From the NCBI GenBank assembly GCA_963662895.1, contig OY759981.1:1302001-1366000 (forward strand): 64,000 nt of DNA, read 5' to 3'. Below, piece after piece: positions 1-6,969 of the stretch. Position 1 is the first letter of the stretch; each line of letters starts with the position of its first letter. Source of the stretch: GWE2-42-39 sp963662895 (GTDB lineage: Bacteria > Bacteroidota > Bacteroidia > Bacteroidales > Prolixibacteraceae). Below the pieces are notes generated by a model. That model was given only the letters and a program-made list of their open reading frames with translations, was not told where the DNA came from and searched no databases. The translations under genes and the position numbers were made by a program.

Positions 1-511
1 AATGAAGCCTAATTGCATTTCTAAGCTCTTTACTTCTATTCCTATTAACTCTTTCAGGATTTATTCCTAATTCTTCAAATTGAAGTTTTAATGTAGTGCG
101 CTTTTTTGAAAGCAAATCACTCAAATCTGCATGAATTGGATAATTACAAACAATGACTGATTCTTCTGACACACTTCCACTTCCTGATACAGTAAATTTC
201 TTTTTAATTTCTAATTTTTGTTCTGAATTAAGAAGATATTCATCTTTAAGCGAAGTTTCAACTGTATCATCAAGAGCTAGAGTTTCTGGCAAATCATCAA
301 ACACACATGTTATTTCAATCTGATTAGCACCATTTCCAACTGTTAAATCATCTTTATCTGGTTTCCCATTAAAAAATATATCCAACGCTTCAAGAATTGA
401 TGACTTTCCAATATCATTTCGACCTATCAAAACATTTAAATCATCAATACTAAATTCTATTTCGGTTGAATAGCTTCTGAAATTTTTGAGTTTTAATTTG
501 CTTAATTTCAT
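1..511 (-). CDS. AAA/OLD-like ATP-binding protein, N-terminal part (cut by window edge)
   Basis: Reading the minus strand from an ATG at 511 gives an open frame of 170 codons that runs off the left edge without a stop. The N-terminus (MKLSKLKLKNFRSYSTEIEF) and the P-loop GRNDIGKSS near residue 32 are the hallmark start of RecF/SMC-like and OLD-family ATPases, where the K-x-x-x-x-x-N-F-R/K beta strand precedes Walker A. In this family the ABC-type ATPase head is often followed by a Toprim nuclease domain; that part would lie outside the window, so nuclease activity cannot be judged. The AT-rich coding sequence, the inverted-repeat element just upstream and the neighbouring IS91 unit and NACHT gene suggest an accessory, possibly defence-related gene. 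Function beyond ATP binding is inference. Confidence 0.75.
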   Translation of the reverse strand, partial: MKLSKLKLKNFRSYSTEIEFSIDDLNVLIGRNDIGKSSILEALDIFFNGKPDKDDLTVGNGANQIEITCVFDDLPETLALDDTVETSLKDEYLLNSEQKLEIKKKFTVSGSGSVSEESVIVCNYPIHADLSDLLSKKRTTLKLQFEELGINPERVNRNRSKELRNAIRLH

Positions 512-522
512 GCAGTAAGTTT

Positions 523-724
523 CTTTTAGGCTTGTTTACAACGGTTTGGCTATGTGGAGTGCGGGACTTTGAAACGCTTCATTGTCAGGCTGCCACTGAG
601 CCAATTCGTTTATTCATATTTTTGTTTTATAGCCAAATAGTCAAAGACGAATTGGAGTTGTTGCTACGAAGAACTACGGTTGAATTACCCGCTGAACCCC
701 GCATTACATATAGCTTTTGTTGAA
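523..724. repeat. Imperfect long inverted-repeat element (non-coding, attC-like?)
   Basis: No gene is supported between 512 and 834. The stretch contains nested inverted repeats: the arm at 549-565 (GCTATGTGGAGTGCGGG) is an imperfect complement of 697-713 (CCCGCATTACATATAGC), and inside it CCAATTCGT near 600 pairs with ACGAATTGG near 650. The short frames through it are uncharacteristic of coding sequence. It lies directly upstream of the minus-strand ATPase start at 511 and directly before the presumed left end of the IS91 unit. A folded, partly palindromic element between two accessory genes read in the same direction is what an integron-type recombination site looks like, but the strict core consensus is not met at its ends. 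Confidence 0.4.
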
Positions 725-834
725 CTAAATCCCTTCGGGCTAGCCCGGAACCAAAGTTATAGATAATTGGTAAATTGGGCTCAGGTTTAATCCATAAATA
801 TAAATGATCATGAAAAAAAAGAAATGAGCCTACC

Positions 835-1710
835 TTGGTAGAAAAAGCCATTCAAACCATTGATGGTTTTGAAAAAGTGTACAAACTGCTTCAACAGCAG
901 GTCATCCTTCGCGGGCAGAGCAAAAGCACACTTGATAATTACATCCGACGCATTGCACAAATATCGCTTCACTTTGGTAAATTGCCAGAACAGGTGAGCG
1001 ACGATGAGATCAATGAATACCTGGCCTCGCTGGCCATGTCGTCAAAATCCCCTTCCCGCAGTAATTTTAAACATGCCGTTTACGGCCTGCGGTATTATTT
1101 TCGTCTGCTGGGAAACAATAAACGGGCTATCTCTCTGCCTTCGCTGAAAGGGGATACCCGTCTGCCGGTTATCCTGAACCGTTCGGAACTGAAAGAGTTA
1201 TTCAAAGCACCCGCCCTTCTGAAACACCGCATTGTTCTAACGCTGATTTATTCAGCGGGGTTACGCGGGCAGGAAGTGATCAACCTGAAACTGTCCGACA
1301 TTGACTTTGAACGATACACCATCCACATCCGTCAAAGCAAGTACAAAAAAGACCGTATCGTGCCGCTTTCCAGGTACATGGACAAAGGGTTGAAAAAGTA
1401 CATTGCAGCAGAAAACCCGCACGTATGGCTGTTCAACGGGAAAGAACCCGACGGGCGGTACAGTGTACGGGGCCTGTCGTGGGTGATGCGCGAAACGCTG
1501 AAAAAAACTTCCATCAAAAAAGAAGTGAACCTTCATTCGTTACGCCACACTTATGCCACGCACCTGCTGGAGGAAGGACTGAACATCATGACCTTAAAAG
1601 AACTGCTCGGGCATGCCGAAATTGCCACCACCATGATTTATCTTCATGTTGCCCAGTGTCCGCGAATTGACCCGCACAGCCCGCTGGACACCCTTTACCC
1701 GGATGAATAA
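835..1710 (+). CDS. Tyrosine recombinase (XerC/D-like integrase) of the IS91 unit
   Basis: The 291-residue protein has the two-domain plan of tyrosine recombinases: an N-terminal SAM-like core-binding domain (about residues 10-100, with SKSTLDNYIRRI) and a C-terminal catalytic domain. Catalytic residues are visible: Arg in AGLRGQEVINL (about 140), a Lys in the following beta hairpin, the HSLRHTYATHLL box (HxxR), His in ELLGHAEI and the Tyr nucleophile in TTMIYLHV. The start is a TTG at 835; the ATG at 804 is out of frame and stops after eight codons. The gene overlaps the transposase start by one base (TAATG), implying translational coupling. In IS91-group elements the role of this second recombinase is not settled. 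It lacks the extra helix insertion expected of integron integrases. Confidence 0.85.
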   Translation: MVEKAIQTIDGFEKVYKLLQQQVILRGQSKSTLDNYIRRIAQISLHFGKLPEQVSDDEINEYLASLAMSSKSPSRSNFKHAVYGLRYYFRLLGNNKRAISLPSLKGDTRLPVILNRSELKELFKAPALLKHRIVLTLIYSAGLRGQEVINLKLSDIDFERYTIHIRQSKYKKDRIVPLSRYMDKGLKKYIAAENPHVWLFNGKEPDGRYSVRGLSWVMRETLKKTSIKKEVNLHSLRHTYATHLLEEGLNIMTLKELLGHAEIATTMIYLHVAQCPRIDPHSPLDTLYPDE

Positions 1711-2855
1711 TGGGGCGGCATGGCTTTGAAGTGGCCGATGTGATAAAACGCTTTGGTGAAGCTTTCATTTTTACCTGCCACCCCAACAGTTACCAGCGGC
1801 GGGTACTCCAGGCCTTGTCGCTTTGCCGTACTTCGGCCCTGGGCGGACACAAAGAAGTTTGTGACTGCTGCGGCAGGGAACGTATCAGCTACAACTCCTG
1901 CCGTAACCGTCACTGCCCCAAATGCCAGGCATCGAAACAGGCATTCTGGGTAGAAGATTTGCTGGAAACTACTTTTCCGGTCAAACATTACCATATCGTG
2001 TTTACCGTCCCGCACGGGTTGAACGCCATCTGCATGGAAAACAGCAAATGGTTTTACAGCCGCTTGTTTGCCTGCGTATGGGAAACCCTGCGACAGTTCG
2101 GGTACACCCGTTTTGGCGTGGAAACGGGCGCCGTTTGTGTGCTGCATACATGGGGACAAAACCTTAGTCTGCACCCTCATGTTCACTGCATTGTCCCGGC
2201 CATTGGGGAAACCCTGGCCGGAAACATGAAACACATCGGCAGTGACGGTAAGTTCCTGTACCCGGTCAGACAGTTAAGCCTGGGTTTCAGGGCTAAAATG
2301 ATGGAGGGGATCGAAAAGCATTTGAAAAAACAACAGCTTTCTGACCAATACAGGACAGCACTCAAAACAGCCTGGGACAAACCCTGGTCTGTACACTGCG
2401 AACCTTCGTTGGGCAAACCGGAACAGGTGATCAGGTACCTGGGGCAATATACCCACCGGGTAGCTATCACCAACCAGCGTATCATTGACATTGATGAAAA
2501 AACAGTCACGTTTTTGCACAAGGATTACACTGATGGGGCCAGACAAAAACCAATCACCATGGATGGTGTGGAGTTCCTGCGAAGGTTTTGCCTGCACATC
2601 CTGCCACACCGCTTTGTTAAAATCCGACGCTATGGCATTTACAGCAGCCGGGCCAGGACAACCAGGCAAAAGCAAAACCCGAAGATGGTTATCAAACCAA
2701 AGGAAACCTCACAGGAGCGGCTTAAACGGCTGACCGGTTTCGATGTGTACCGCTGCCCGTTCTGTAAAAAGGGCATGATGTGCATTATTGAAAAACTGCC
2801 CCGGGTTCGTTCGCCGTCCGGCTTTTATGCCCCGGGTACTGTTATGCAGTTGTGA
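1710..2855 (+). CDS. IS91-family transposase (HUH/Y rolling-circle)
   Basis: The 381-residue protein starts with a zinc-binding domain (C51, C53, C54 and the SCRNRHCPKC motif at 63-72, Zn_Tnp_IS91 type). The HUH motif HPHVH follows at 155-159, where two histidines coordinate the metal, and the YLGQYTHRVAI segment near 242-252 supplies the candidate catalytic tyrosine. A C-terminal CPFCKKGMM zinc-ribbon remnant lies near residue 353. It would nick single-stranded DNA at oriIS, form a 5'-phosphotyrosine link and mobilise the element by rolling circle. All main motifs are intact, so the gene may be active. It overlaps the recombinase gene by one base. Confidence 0.92.
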   Translation: MGRHGFEVADVIKRFGEAFIFTCHPNSYQRRVLQALSLCRTSALGGHKEVCDCCGRERISYNSCRNRHCPKCQASKQAFWVEDLLETTFPVKHYHIVFTVPHGLNAICMENSKWFYSRLFACVWETLRQFGYTRFGVETGAVCVLHTWGQNLSLHPHVHCIVPAIGETLAGNMKHIGSDGKFLYPVRQLSLGFRAKMMEGIEKHLKKQQLSDQYRTALKTAWDKPWSVHCEPSLGKPEQVIRYLGQYTHRVAITNQRIIDIDEKTVTFLHKDYTDGARQKPITMDGVEFLRRFCLHILPHRFVKIRRYGIYSSRARTTRQKQNPKMVIKPKETSQERLKRLTGFDVYRCPFCKKGMMCIIEKLPRVRSPSGFYAPGTVMQL

Positions 2856-3138
2856 ATTTTCGTCATCCCCTATACCGGTCTGCACTTGGTGCGGACTGGG
2901 ATTGTATTGCCTAATCCGGGTAAAAATTGCGCGAACAAACAGAGCCGGGCTCTGAAAGTGCTAACCCGGACACGAAATTAACAACGAAAACGATTGATCA
3001 TACCATCCAGGTACTGGGATTCACCCCTAAATGAATATCTATAAAGCAGAAAAAACATGGATAAGGCCATAGAAAAAACGCCGGTGGTTGGGATGTAGTT
3101 CAACCTGCCGTTCCTGCTTGGCTCTGCGTGCCGCAAGA

Positions 3139-3157
3139 ACGCCTATTTATTAGGCGT
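3139..3157. repeat. Perfect 7-bp stem hairpin next to the IS91 end
   Basis: ACGCCTA (3139-3145) pairs exactly with TAGGCGT (3151-3157) around a TTTAT loop. It lies eight bases beyond the stop of the NACHT gene, between that gene and the presumed right end of the IS91 unit. Read on the minus strand it starts ACGCCTAAT, close to the RYYYAAC core of integron recombination sites. No T-run follows on the minus strand, so it is a weak terminator at best. Confidence 0.5.
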
Positions 3158-3165
3158 AGTATTTA

Positions 3166-5028
3166 TCATATCAGCATATTTAATCTATTTTTTCTAACGA
3201 TTCCTTTTTCCGGACATATTATATGCATGTCTGATAGTAGATTTTTCTTTAGCTTAAAATGATAATCATTCCCAACTTGTTTTCTTTCGTACAGATATAA
3301 ACAGTCTTTAATAGATTGTTGTACATGTCTAACGTTTGAAAATTGAGCTAACTTGACTATAGCATTAGAATTGTAGCATTTAAAAAATAAATAAAGTACT
3401 GCAATTCCTAGTTCTTTTGTTGGTTTTGTAAAAACAATTTTTTCAATCATTAATCTATCAATAAACTCATAAATTTTTTCACTCTTAAGCTGATAGTTAA
3501 CATTAATTTCTCCTATATGACCAAGAAATAAATTAGTAAACCATTCTTGTGGCTGTGGTGTTAAAATATTTGCAATAGCAAAAGGTGCAGGGTAAATATT
3601 AAAATATTCAAAATGTTTTCTCGAAATGGGAATTGATACAAGATATTTTGCACAAAGATATTCCTGTAATGATAGATGGGAAAATTCAAATTTATTTCCA
3701 AAGGTTTCAATTATCAAACCATTATGAGCTTCTATATCCCTAAGTATGTCTATGTGGTCATTTATAGACAAATATGAATATTTCGAATATATTTCATAAT
3801 ATGATTGTTCTAATTCTCTATGCGTAAAAACCTTTTTTACCTTTAGATAGTAGGTCAAATAAAATGTTAAAGCAGATAAAAAATCTTCTTTTTTGTATGT
3901 GTCAAACTTCTTATATTTTGAAAATCTTTTTATAGGAGATTCTTTGTCGTTATCCCATTCTCTTATTGCCAAAAGAACAATTTGTCTATAAACATCAATT
4001 GCTTGATTCGGAAGTTCATCATTGTTGTCTTCGAATAATCTGAGCAAGTATGTTAAGAATAAGGGTCTGTCCGAAATATCTTTGTAAGGTAATTTTTCAA
4101 GTTTTTGGAAAAACAAATCAATATTGTTTATCCATAAGTTCGCAATTTCCTTTTTTTGAATGTTATCAAGAGCTATTATTTTATTGCTTTTGAATTGTTT
4201 AAATGATGGTGTTTCAGCTATGTATCTTGATGTAAGAATTATTTTTGAATTAGATAAAACCTGAGAAAGTTGTTTAATATCTTCAAAAACAGAATCTTTA
4301 ATAAGAAAATGAACTTCATCTAAACCATCAAAAAAAATCACACAACACATTTCTTCTAAATATCCACCAAGGGCATATTTTAGCGGAAGATGCCCTATCT
4401 TATATTCATAAATAATTCTTGTTTTAGTAACCTCACGGTATTCTATTTCATTACCTATTTGAAACTCTTCTATTTCCGTATAGGTAATAGATTTTGGTAT
4501 AGCATCGTATTGAATACCTACTTGTTCACAGATATGTGTAAAAAGTGTTTCTGTACTTTTAATTTCACCTAATTTTACTACAATCGGGAAAGAATACTTA
4601 AAACCATCTGCATCATCTGAGAATAGTATTTCAAATGTCTTTTTTACAAGACGCTTTATGGTTGTAGTTTTACCTGCACCTGGGTCTCCCAACAATATGT
4701 GATTTCGTTCATCATATAATAATTGAGATTCACTCACTATCTCTCCTGAATCTGAAGTAAATCTCCTATCGTTATCTCTTATGCTCAGATGAATTGATTT
4801 TAAGTCTATATTATACTTATCATTTAATTTAAAAACAGAGATATTTTCACAAAATTTCAACGATTTTTTAACATAAATCGGTAATTGATTTTCCAAAAGT
4901 TCCTTAGATGATGCCAATTTCATCTTTTCTTTTCGAATAGATTTTGACAAGAAATTAATGCTTTTCTCTATAAATATCTCAATGAGTTTTTTTAAGAAAA
5001 TGTCTTCAATATTTATTGGATTATCCAT
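3166..5028 (-). CDS. NACHT-type STAND NTPase, candidate anti-phage protein
   Basis: The 620-residue protein has a short helical N-terminal region (1-105) and then a NACHT ATPase. Walker A is GDPGAGKT at 114-121; Walker B is IFFDGLDEV at 231-239, with the Asp-Gly-Leu-Asp-Glu signature of NACHT domains. Sensor-like ILTSRY and the winged-helix/helical part (FSHLSLQEYLCAKYLVS, about 455-475) follow. The C-terminal 130 residues form a short domain of their own, without leucine-rich or TPR repeats. Bacterial NACHT proteins of this length, some with a short C-terminal domain, are established anti-phage NLR relatives that oligomerise on sensing infection. No separate effector domain is obvious. The gene is AT-rich, stands alone on the minus strand and adjoins an IS91 unit. 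The ATPase fold is solid; the defence role is inferred. Confidence 0.85.
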   Translation of the reverse strand: MDNPINIEDIFLKKLIEIFIEKSINFLSKSIRKEKMKLASSKELLENQLPIYVKKSLKFCENISVFKLNDKYNIDLKSIHLSIRDNDRRFTSDSGEIVSESQLLYDERNHILLGDPGAGKTTTIKRLVKKTFEILFSDDADGFKYSFPIVVKLGEIKSTETLFTHICEQVGIQYDAIPKSITYTEIEEFQIGNEIEYREVTKTRIIYEYKIGHLPLKYALGGYLEEMCCVIFFDGLDEVHFLIKDSVFEDIKQLSQVLSNSKIILTSRYIAETPSFKQFKSNKIIALDNIQKKEIANLWINNIDLFFQKLEKLPYKDISDRPLFLTYLLRLFEDNNDELPNQAIDVYRQIVLLAIREWDNDKESPIKRFSKYKKFDTYKKEDFLSALTFYLTYYLKVKKVFTHRELEQSYYEIYSKYSYLSINDHIDILRDIEAHNGLIIETFGNKFEFSHLSLQEYLCAKYLVSIPISRKHFEYFNIYPAPFAIANILTPQPQEWFTNLFLGHIGEINVNYQLKSEKIYEFIDRLMIEKIVFTKPTKELGIAVLYLFFKCYNSNAIVKLAQFSNVRHVQQSIKDCLYLYERKQVGNDYHFKLKKNLLSDMHIICPEKGIVRKNRLNMLI

Positions 5029-5555
5029 GAATTTATCTTTTTATCATTAGCAGCATATTTTTCCTAATTCAATATTACGCCTAACTCTGTTGTCTGTCAA
5101 CCAAAGCTATCTTCAAAATTGCTATTTCCTGTTTTATGTGTAGTTTTTTTCTCTTATAAATTAAGATCATCAAGTGGATTTTTAATGTTTTTTAATCCTT
5201 GATTACTTACATGGGTATAAATTTGAATCTCTTACTCTTCAGGTCTGAAACCTTTTCGAATCGCAATAATTCCCCATAAATTTAGAGTTTAGTTTCTGTC
5301 CATCCAATTTACGCCAATCTGCCTTAAAGTCAAATAGGTAAATGATAAGATCTTTTAATTCTATTATTCGGATGAGCAAAATGATAGTTTCAGGGTGTAA
5401 AAAATAAATCTGAGTGAGTACCCCATCGTTTTTGCTTCAATCTTTTCCAAAAGAAGTACACTCCTCCCGATCAAGATGGCCTTCGTCTCCACACGAAGTA
5501 CATTCTTTCTCTAAAATAAAACCACGCCTCCTTTTGGTAGAAACCACACATGGTT
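5029..5555. other. AT-rich intergenic stretch with a GTTAGGC core-like site
   Basis: About 530 bases without a supported gene. Short minus-strand frames are broken by stops and resemble nothing I recognise. At 5076-5084 the sequence ACGCCTAAC (GTTAGGCGT on the minus strand) matches the integron core consensus GTTRRRY exactly and lies about 50 bases upstream of the NACHT start. Further left on the transcript, TAGCTTTGGTTGACAGACAA precedes it. Near 5450-5510 the motif 'cgaagtacattc/gaagtacactcc' occurs twice as a short imperfect repeat. Confidence 0.4.
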
Positions 5556-5765
5556 TTACCCCAAACCTAACGTGATTCCGGTGAAAACTACACGTGATTT
5601 CGGTGCCCCCTGCGGTGCTTTTAGGGAAATTTTAAAACGGGTATTTCCGTATCCGTAGGTCCCATTCCCATGCCGGAGAGTTGCAGGTTTATTTGCTGCC
5701 TTTTCGGGTATTTTTAGAATAGTTGGGGAAAGGTGATTGCAAATCCGCACCAGCCGGGGCTCCAC
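5556..5765 (-). CDS. Small ORF of unknown function, doubtful
   Basis: A 69-codon frame begins with ATG seven bases after the stop of the XRE regulator and could be its operon partner. The product (start MEPRLVRICNHLSPTILK) has no recognisable domain, signal or membrane segment and is rich in Gly, Pro and Arg. The DNA contains imperfect direct repeats (ACGTGATTCCGGTGA / ACGTGATTTCGGTG near 5572-5603), which suggests non-coding repeat sequence. I do not recognise the protein and would treat it as doubtful. Confidence 0.2.
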   Translation of the reverse strand: MEPRLVRICNHLSPTILKIPEKAANKPATLRHGNGTYGYGNTRFKISLKAPQGAPKSRVVFTGITLGLG

Positions 5766-5772
5766 GGCAACA

Positions 5773-6021
5773 TCATTCTTTGTCTATATCTATTTCAAAA
5801 TCAAAAAGCTCTTTGGGTTGTATCCCAAGTCCTTTAGCCAATTCTAAAACTGTGGACAATTGAATGTTTCTTTTCCCTTTTTCCATTTTGCGGATATCAC
5901 TATGATCTAAATTGCAATTCTGAGCTAATTGTCGAAAACTAAGATTTTGCTCTGTTCTAAAATGCCCCAAACGCTTTCCAAAAAGATGGAGGAATTCATT
6001 TTTATTGTCAAGAATTACCAT
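5773..6021 (-). CDS. XRE-family helix-turn-helix regulator
   Basis: The 82-residue protein is one HTH_3 domain. The segment LSFRQLAQNCNLDHSDIRKM forms helices 2 and 3, followed by EKGKRNIQLSTVLELAKGLG, typical of Cro/C1-type regulators; the acidic tail DFEIDIDKE ends the protein. It would bind DNA as a dimer. It is transcribed divergently from the structured RNA region at 6.1 kb; the 95 bases between them hold the hairpin TGTGGG-N8-CCCACA (6068-6087), a possible operator. Size and isolation fit controllers of mobile elements or toxin systems, but no partner toxin is adjacent. Confidence 0.85.
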   Translation of the reverse strand: MVILDNKNEFLHLFGKRLGHFRTEQNLSFRQLAQNCNLDHSDIRKMEKGKRNIQLSTVLELAKGLGIQPKELFDFEIDIDKE

Positions 6022-6102
6022 AACAGAAATAGTTGAGTGGCAATTTCAGCATAATGAAAAAAAATAGTGTGGGTAAAATAGCCCACAAAAAAGAATTTTT
6101 TT

Positions 6103-6110
6103 TATATTTG
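6103..6110 (+). promoter_or_regulatory. Bacteroidota -7 element TATATTTG
   Basis: TATATTTG matches the TAnnTTTG consensus exactly and is followed after seven bases by the first stem of the structured RNA region. No good TTTG -33 box lies at the expected distance, because the sequence there is the A-rich 3' flank of the 6068-6087 hairpin; the promoter call is therefore moderate. Confidence 0.45.
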
Positions 6111-6116
6111 TCCCAA

Positions 6117-6446
6117 TATTACATCCGAGAAGATGTAATTTTGCGAACCTTCGAAAAGTAAAGACATTAGAAGTATTCGCTTAGAATCTCGGCTTGAAAA
6201 CTGGTAATTTTATGCACACGAGATGATAAGTAGGAAAAACTCACGACCTAGGCGTGGGTTCTCTTATCTGTGTGCAAGGTATACCAGTACCACAAGCCGG
6301 ATAAGTTGAGCCTGCGCCTTTTTTTGTTTTTGTTCCAGGCGCTTCCCGTTTTTAATAAGCTCAACTTAATTGTTCAGGTCATGCCTCTTACCAGGCATAC
6401 CTTATATGTTTGTTGCTTAACTTTAAAATTGTTGCTTATGACCTGA
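6117..6446 (+). ncRNA. Candidate structured non-coding RNA, about 330 nt
   Basis: No ORF is supported here, but complementary arms follow one another through the whole stretch. Hairpin 1 is ATTACATC 6118-6125 with GATGTAAT 6132-6139. Stem 2 is GCGAA 6143-6147 with TTCGC 6176-6180, extended by TTC/GAA. A large arm nests CGGCTTG 6190-6196 with CAAGCCG 6293-6299, ACTGGTA 6200-6206 with TACCAGT 6282-6288, GCACAC 6214-6219 with GTGTGC 6270-6275, GATAAG 6225-6230 with CTTATC 6263-6268, and an apical 8-bp stem 6238-6245 with 6253-6260. The next arm is AAGTTGAGC 6303-6311 with GCTCAACTT 6359-6367, enclosing GCGCC/GGCGC. The last is TCAGGTCAT 6374-6382 with ATGACCTGA 6438-6446, enclosing ATGCCT/AGGCAT. 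I could not match it to RNase P, tmRNA, 6S, SRP RNA, a retron or a group II intron domain V. It could be a trans-acting RNA or a remnant of a folded mobile element. Confidence 0.6.
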
Positions 6447-6476
6447 CTTACCCGGATATTCTTTAAAAAAACAAAA

Positions 6477-6510
6477 GCCCGCTGCAACTGTTTGGCGACG
6501 TGCAGCAGGC
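6477..6510 (+). promoter_or_regulatory. Leader hairpin upstream of a SusC-type start
   Basis: GCCCGCTGCA (6477-6486) pairs with TGCAGCAGGC (6501-6510) with one mismatch. No T-run follows, so it is not a simple terminator. Similar hairpins some tens of bases before the start precede the SusC gene at 52.9 kb and the gene at 37.3 kb in this window. A role in leader structure or RNA stability is inference. Confidence 0.4.
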
Positions 6511-6552
6511 CCGGTCGTTAATCAATCTAATTTTAATTAACATTCCAATTTT

Positions 6553-6657
6553 ATGAAAAATTTTTCACATAACAAGGGGTGGTGGACTGGCTTCGTTTCC
6601 CTGCATGGGACACGAAACAGTTTTAACCTGAAAAGCAAAATATCATGCATCAGTTAA
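6553..6657 (+). pseudogene. Vestigial N-terminus of an STN-type SusC gene
   Basis: ATG at 6553 opens 34 codons ending in TAA. The first residues MKNFSHNKGWWTGFVSLHG resemble the N-terminal tail found before the signal anchor of STN-domain SusC proteins, and the AT-rich spacer before it looks like a SusC leader. The frame then loses similarity and stops before any signal peptide. Together with the hairpin at 6477 it looks like the promoter-proximal scar of a lost or replaced susC. It could alternatively act as a short leader peptide. Confidence 0.35.
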
Positions 6658-6720
6658 AACGCCTTTTCCTTTTCCCCAGGCATCCGCCCCCTGTACGGTG
6701 GTAACATCCGATCTTTCTAT

Positions 6721-6750
6721 CCCTGACAGGGTTTCGGAACCCTGTCAGGG
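6721..6750. repeat. Perfect 13-bp inverted repeat (dispersed palindrome)
   Basis: CCCTGACAGGGTT (6721-6733) and AACCCTGTCAGGG (6738-6750) flank a TCGG loop. This GC-rich palindrome stands in a non-coding spacer without any T-run and looks like a REP-type dispersed element. Confidence 0.7.
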
Positions 6751-6840
6751 GTGAGGAGGTGAAAAGCCGTCCTTTATCCTCTGACTGCATCAACCCCGGT
6801 TGATACTTCCCGGCATTGCTATGCCTTTTTTGAAACAAAT

Positions 6841-6930
6841 TACCCCTAAATCCCCTAAAGGGGACTTTCGCCCTGAACAAGGGCCCTGCAATGATCGAAG
6901 CAAAGCCCCCTTCAGGGGGTTGGGGGTGAA
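6841..6930. repeat. Dispersed GC-rich palindromic repeats before susC
   Basis: Two small hairpins typical of Bacteroidota intergenic repeats: CCCCTAAAGGGG around 6852-6863 and CCCCCTTCAGGGGG around 6906-6919, the latter followed by TTGGGGGTGAAC. They end about 40 bases before the SusC start and are non-coding. Confidence 0.5.
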
Positions 6931-6969
6931 CAAACAATAACAAATTTTTCCAACTAAAAACTAACATTT

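Larger units (their letters stand above)
726..3138 (+). mobile_element. IS91-family element with companion tyrosine recombinase
   Basis: Two overlapping plus-strand genes, a tyrosine recombinase and a Y-type HUH transposase, form one unit; several IS91-group elements are known to carry such a recombinase ORF upstream of the transposase. The base composition is clearly more GC-rich than the flanks. A perfect palindrome CGGGCTAGCCCG (736-747) lies near the left end. On the right, 2856-3138 is non-coding and the sequence CAAGAAC at 3134-3140 contains both tetranucleotides (CAAG, GAAC) that IS91-type insertion favours. The exact ends were not determined; the coordinates are a best guess. Rolling-circle elements make no target duplication, so none was expected. 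Confidence 0.6.

Noticed and set aside
835..1710. Integron integrase
   Set aside because: The length is 291 residues without the extra helix insertion typical of IntI, and it is overlapped by an IS91 transposase gene.
2186..2521. Minus-strand frames within the IS91 transposase
   Set aside because: They are shadows of a GC-rich coding sequence without start context or domain.
6117..6460. Retron msr-msd or OMEGA/guide RNA
   Set aside because: The folding is suggestive, but no reverse transcriptase, TnpB/IscB or Cas gene lies within reach and no flanking a1/a2 pair was found.
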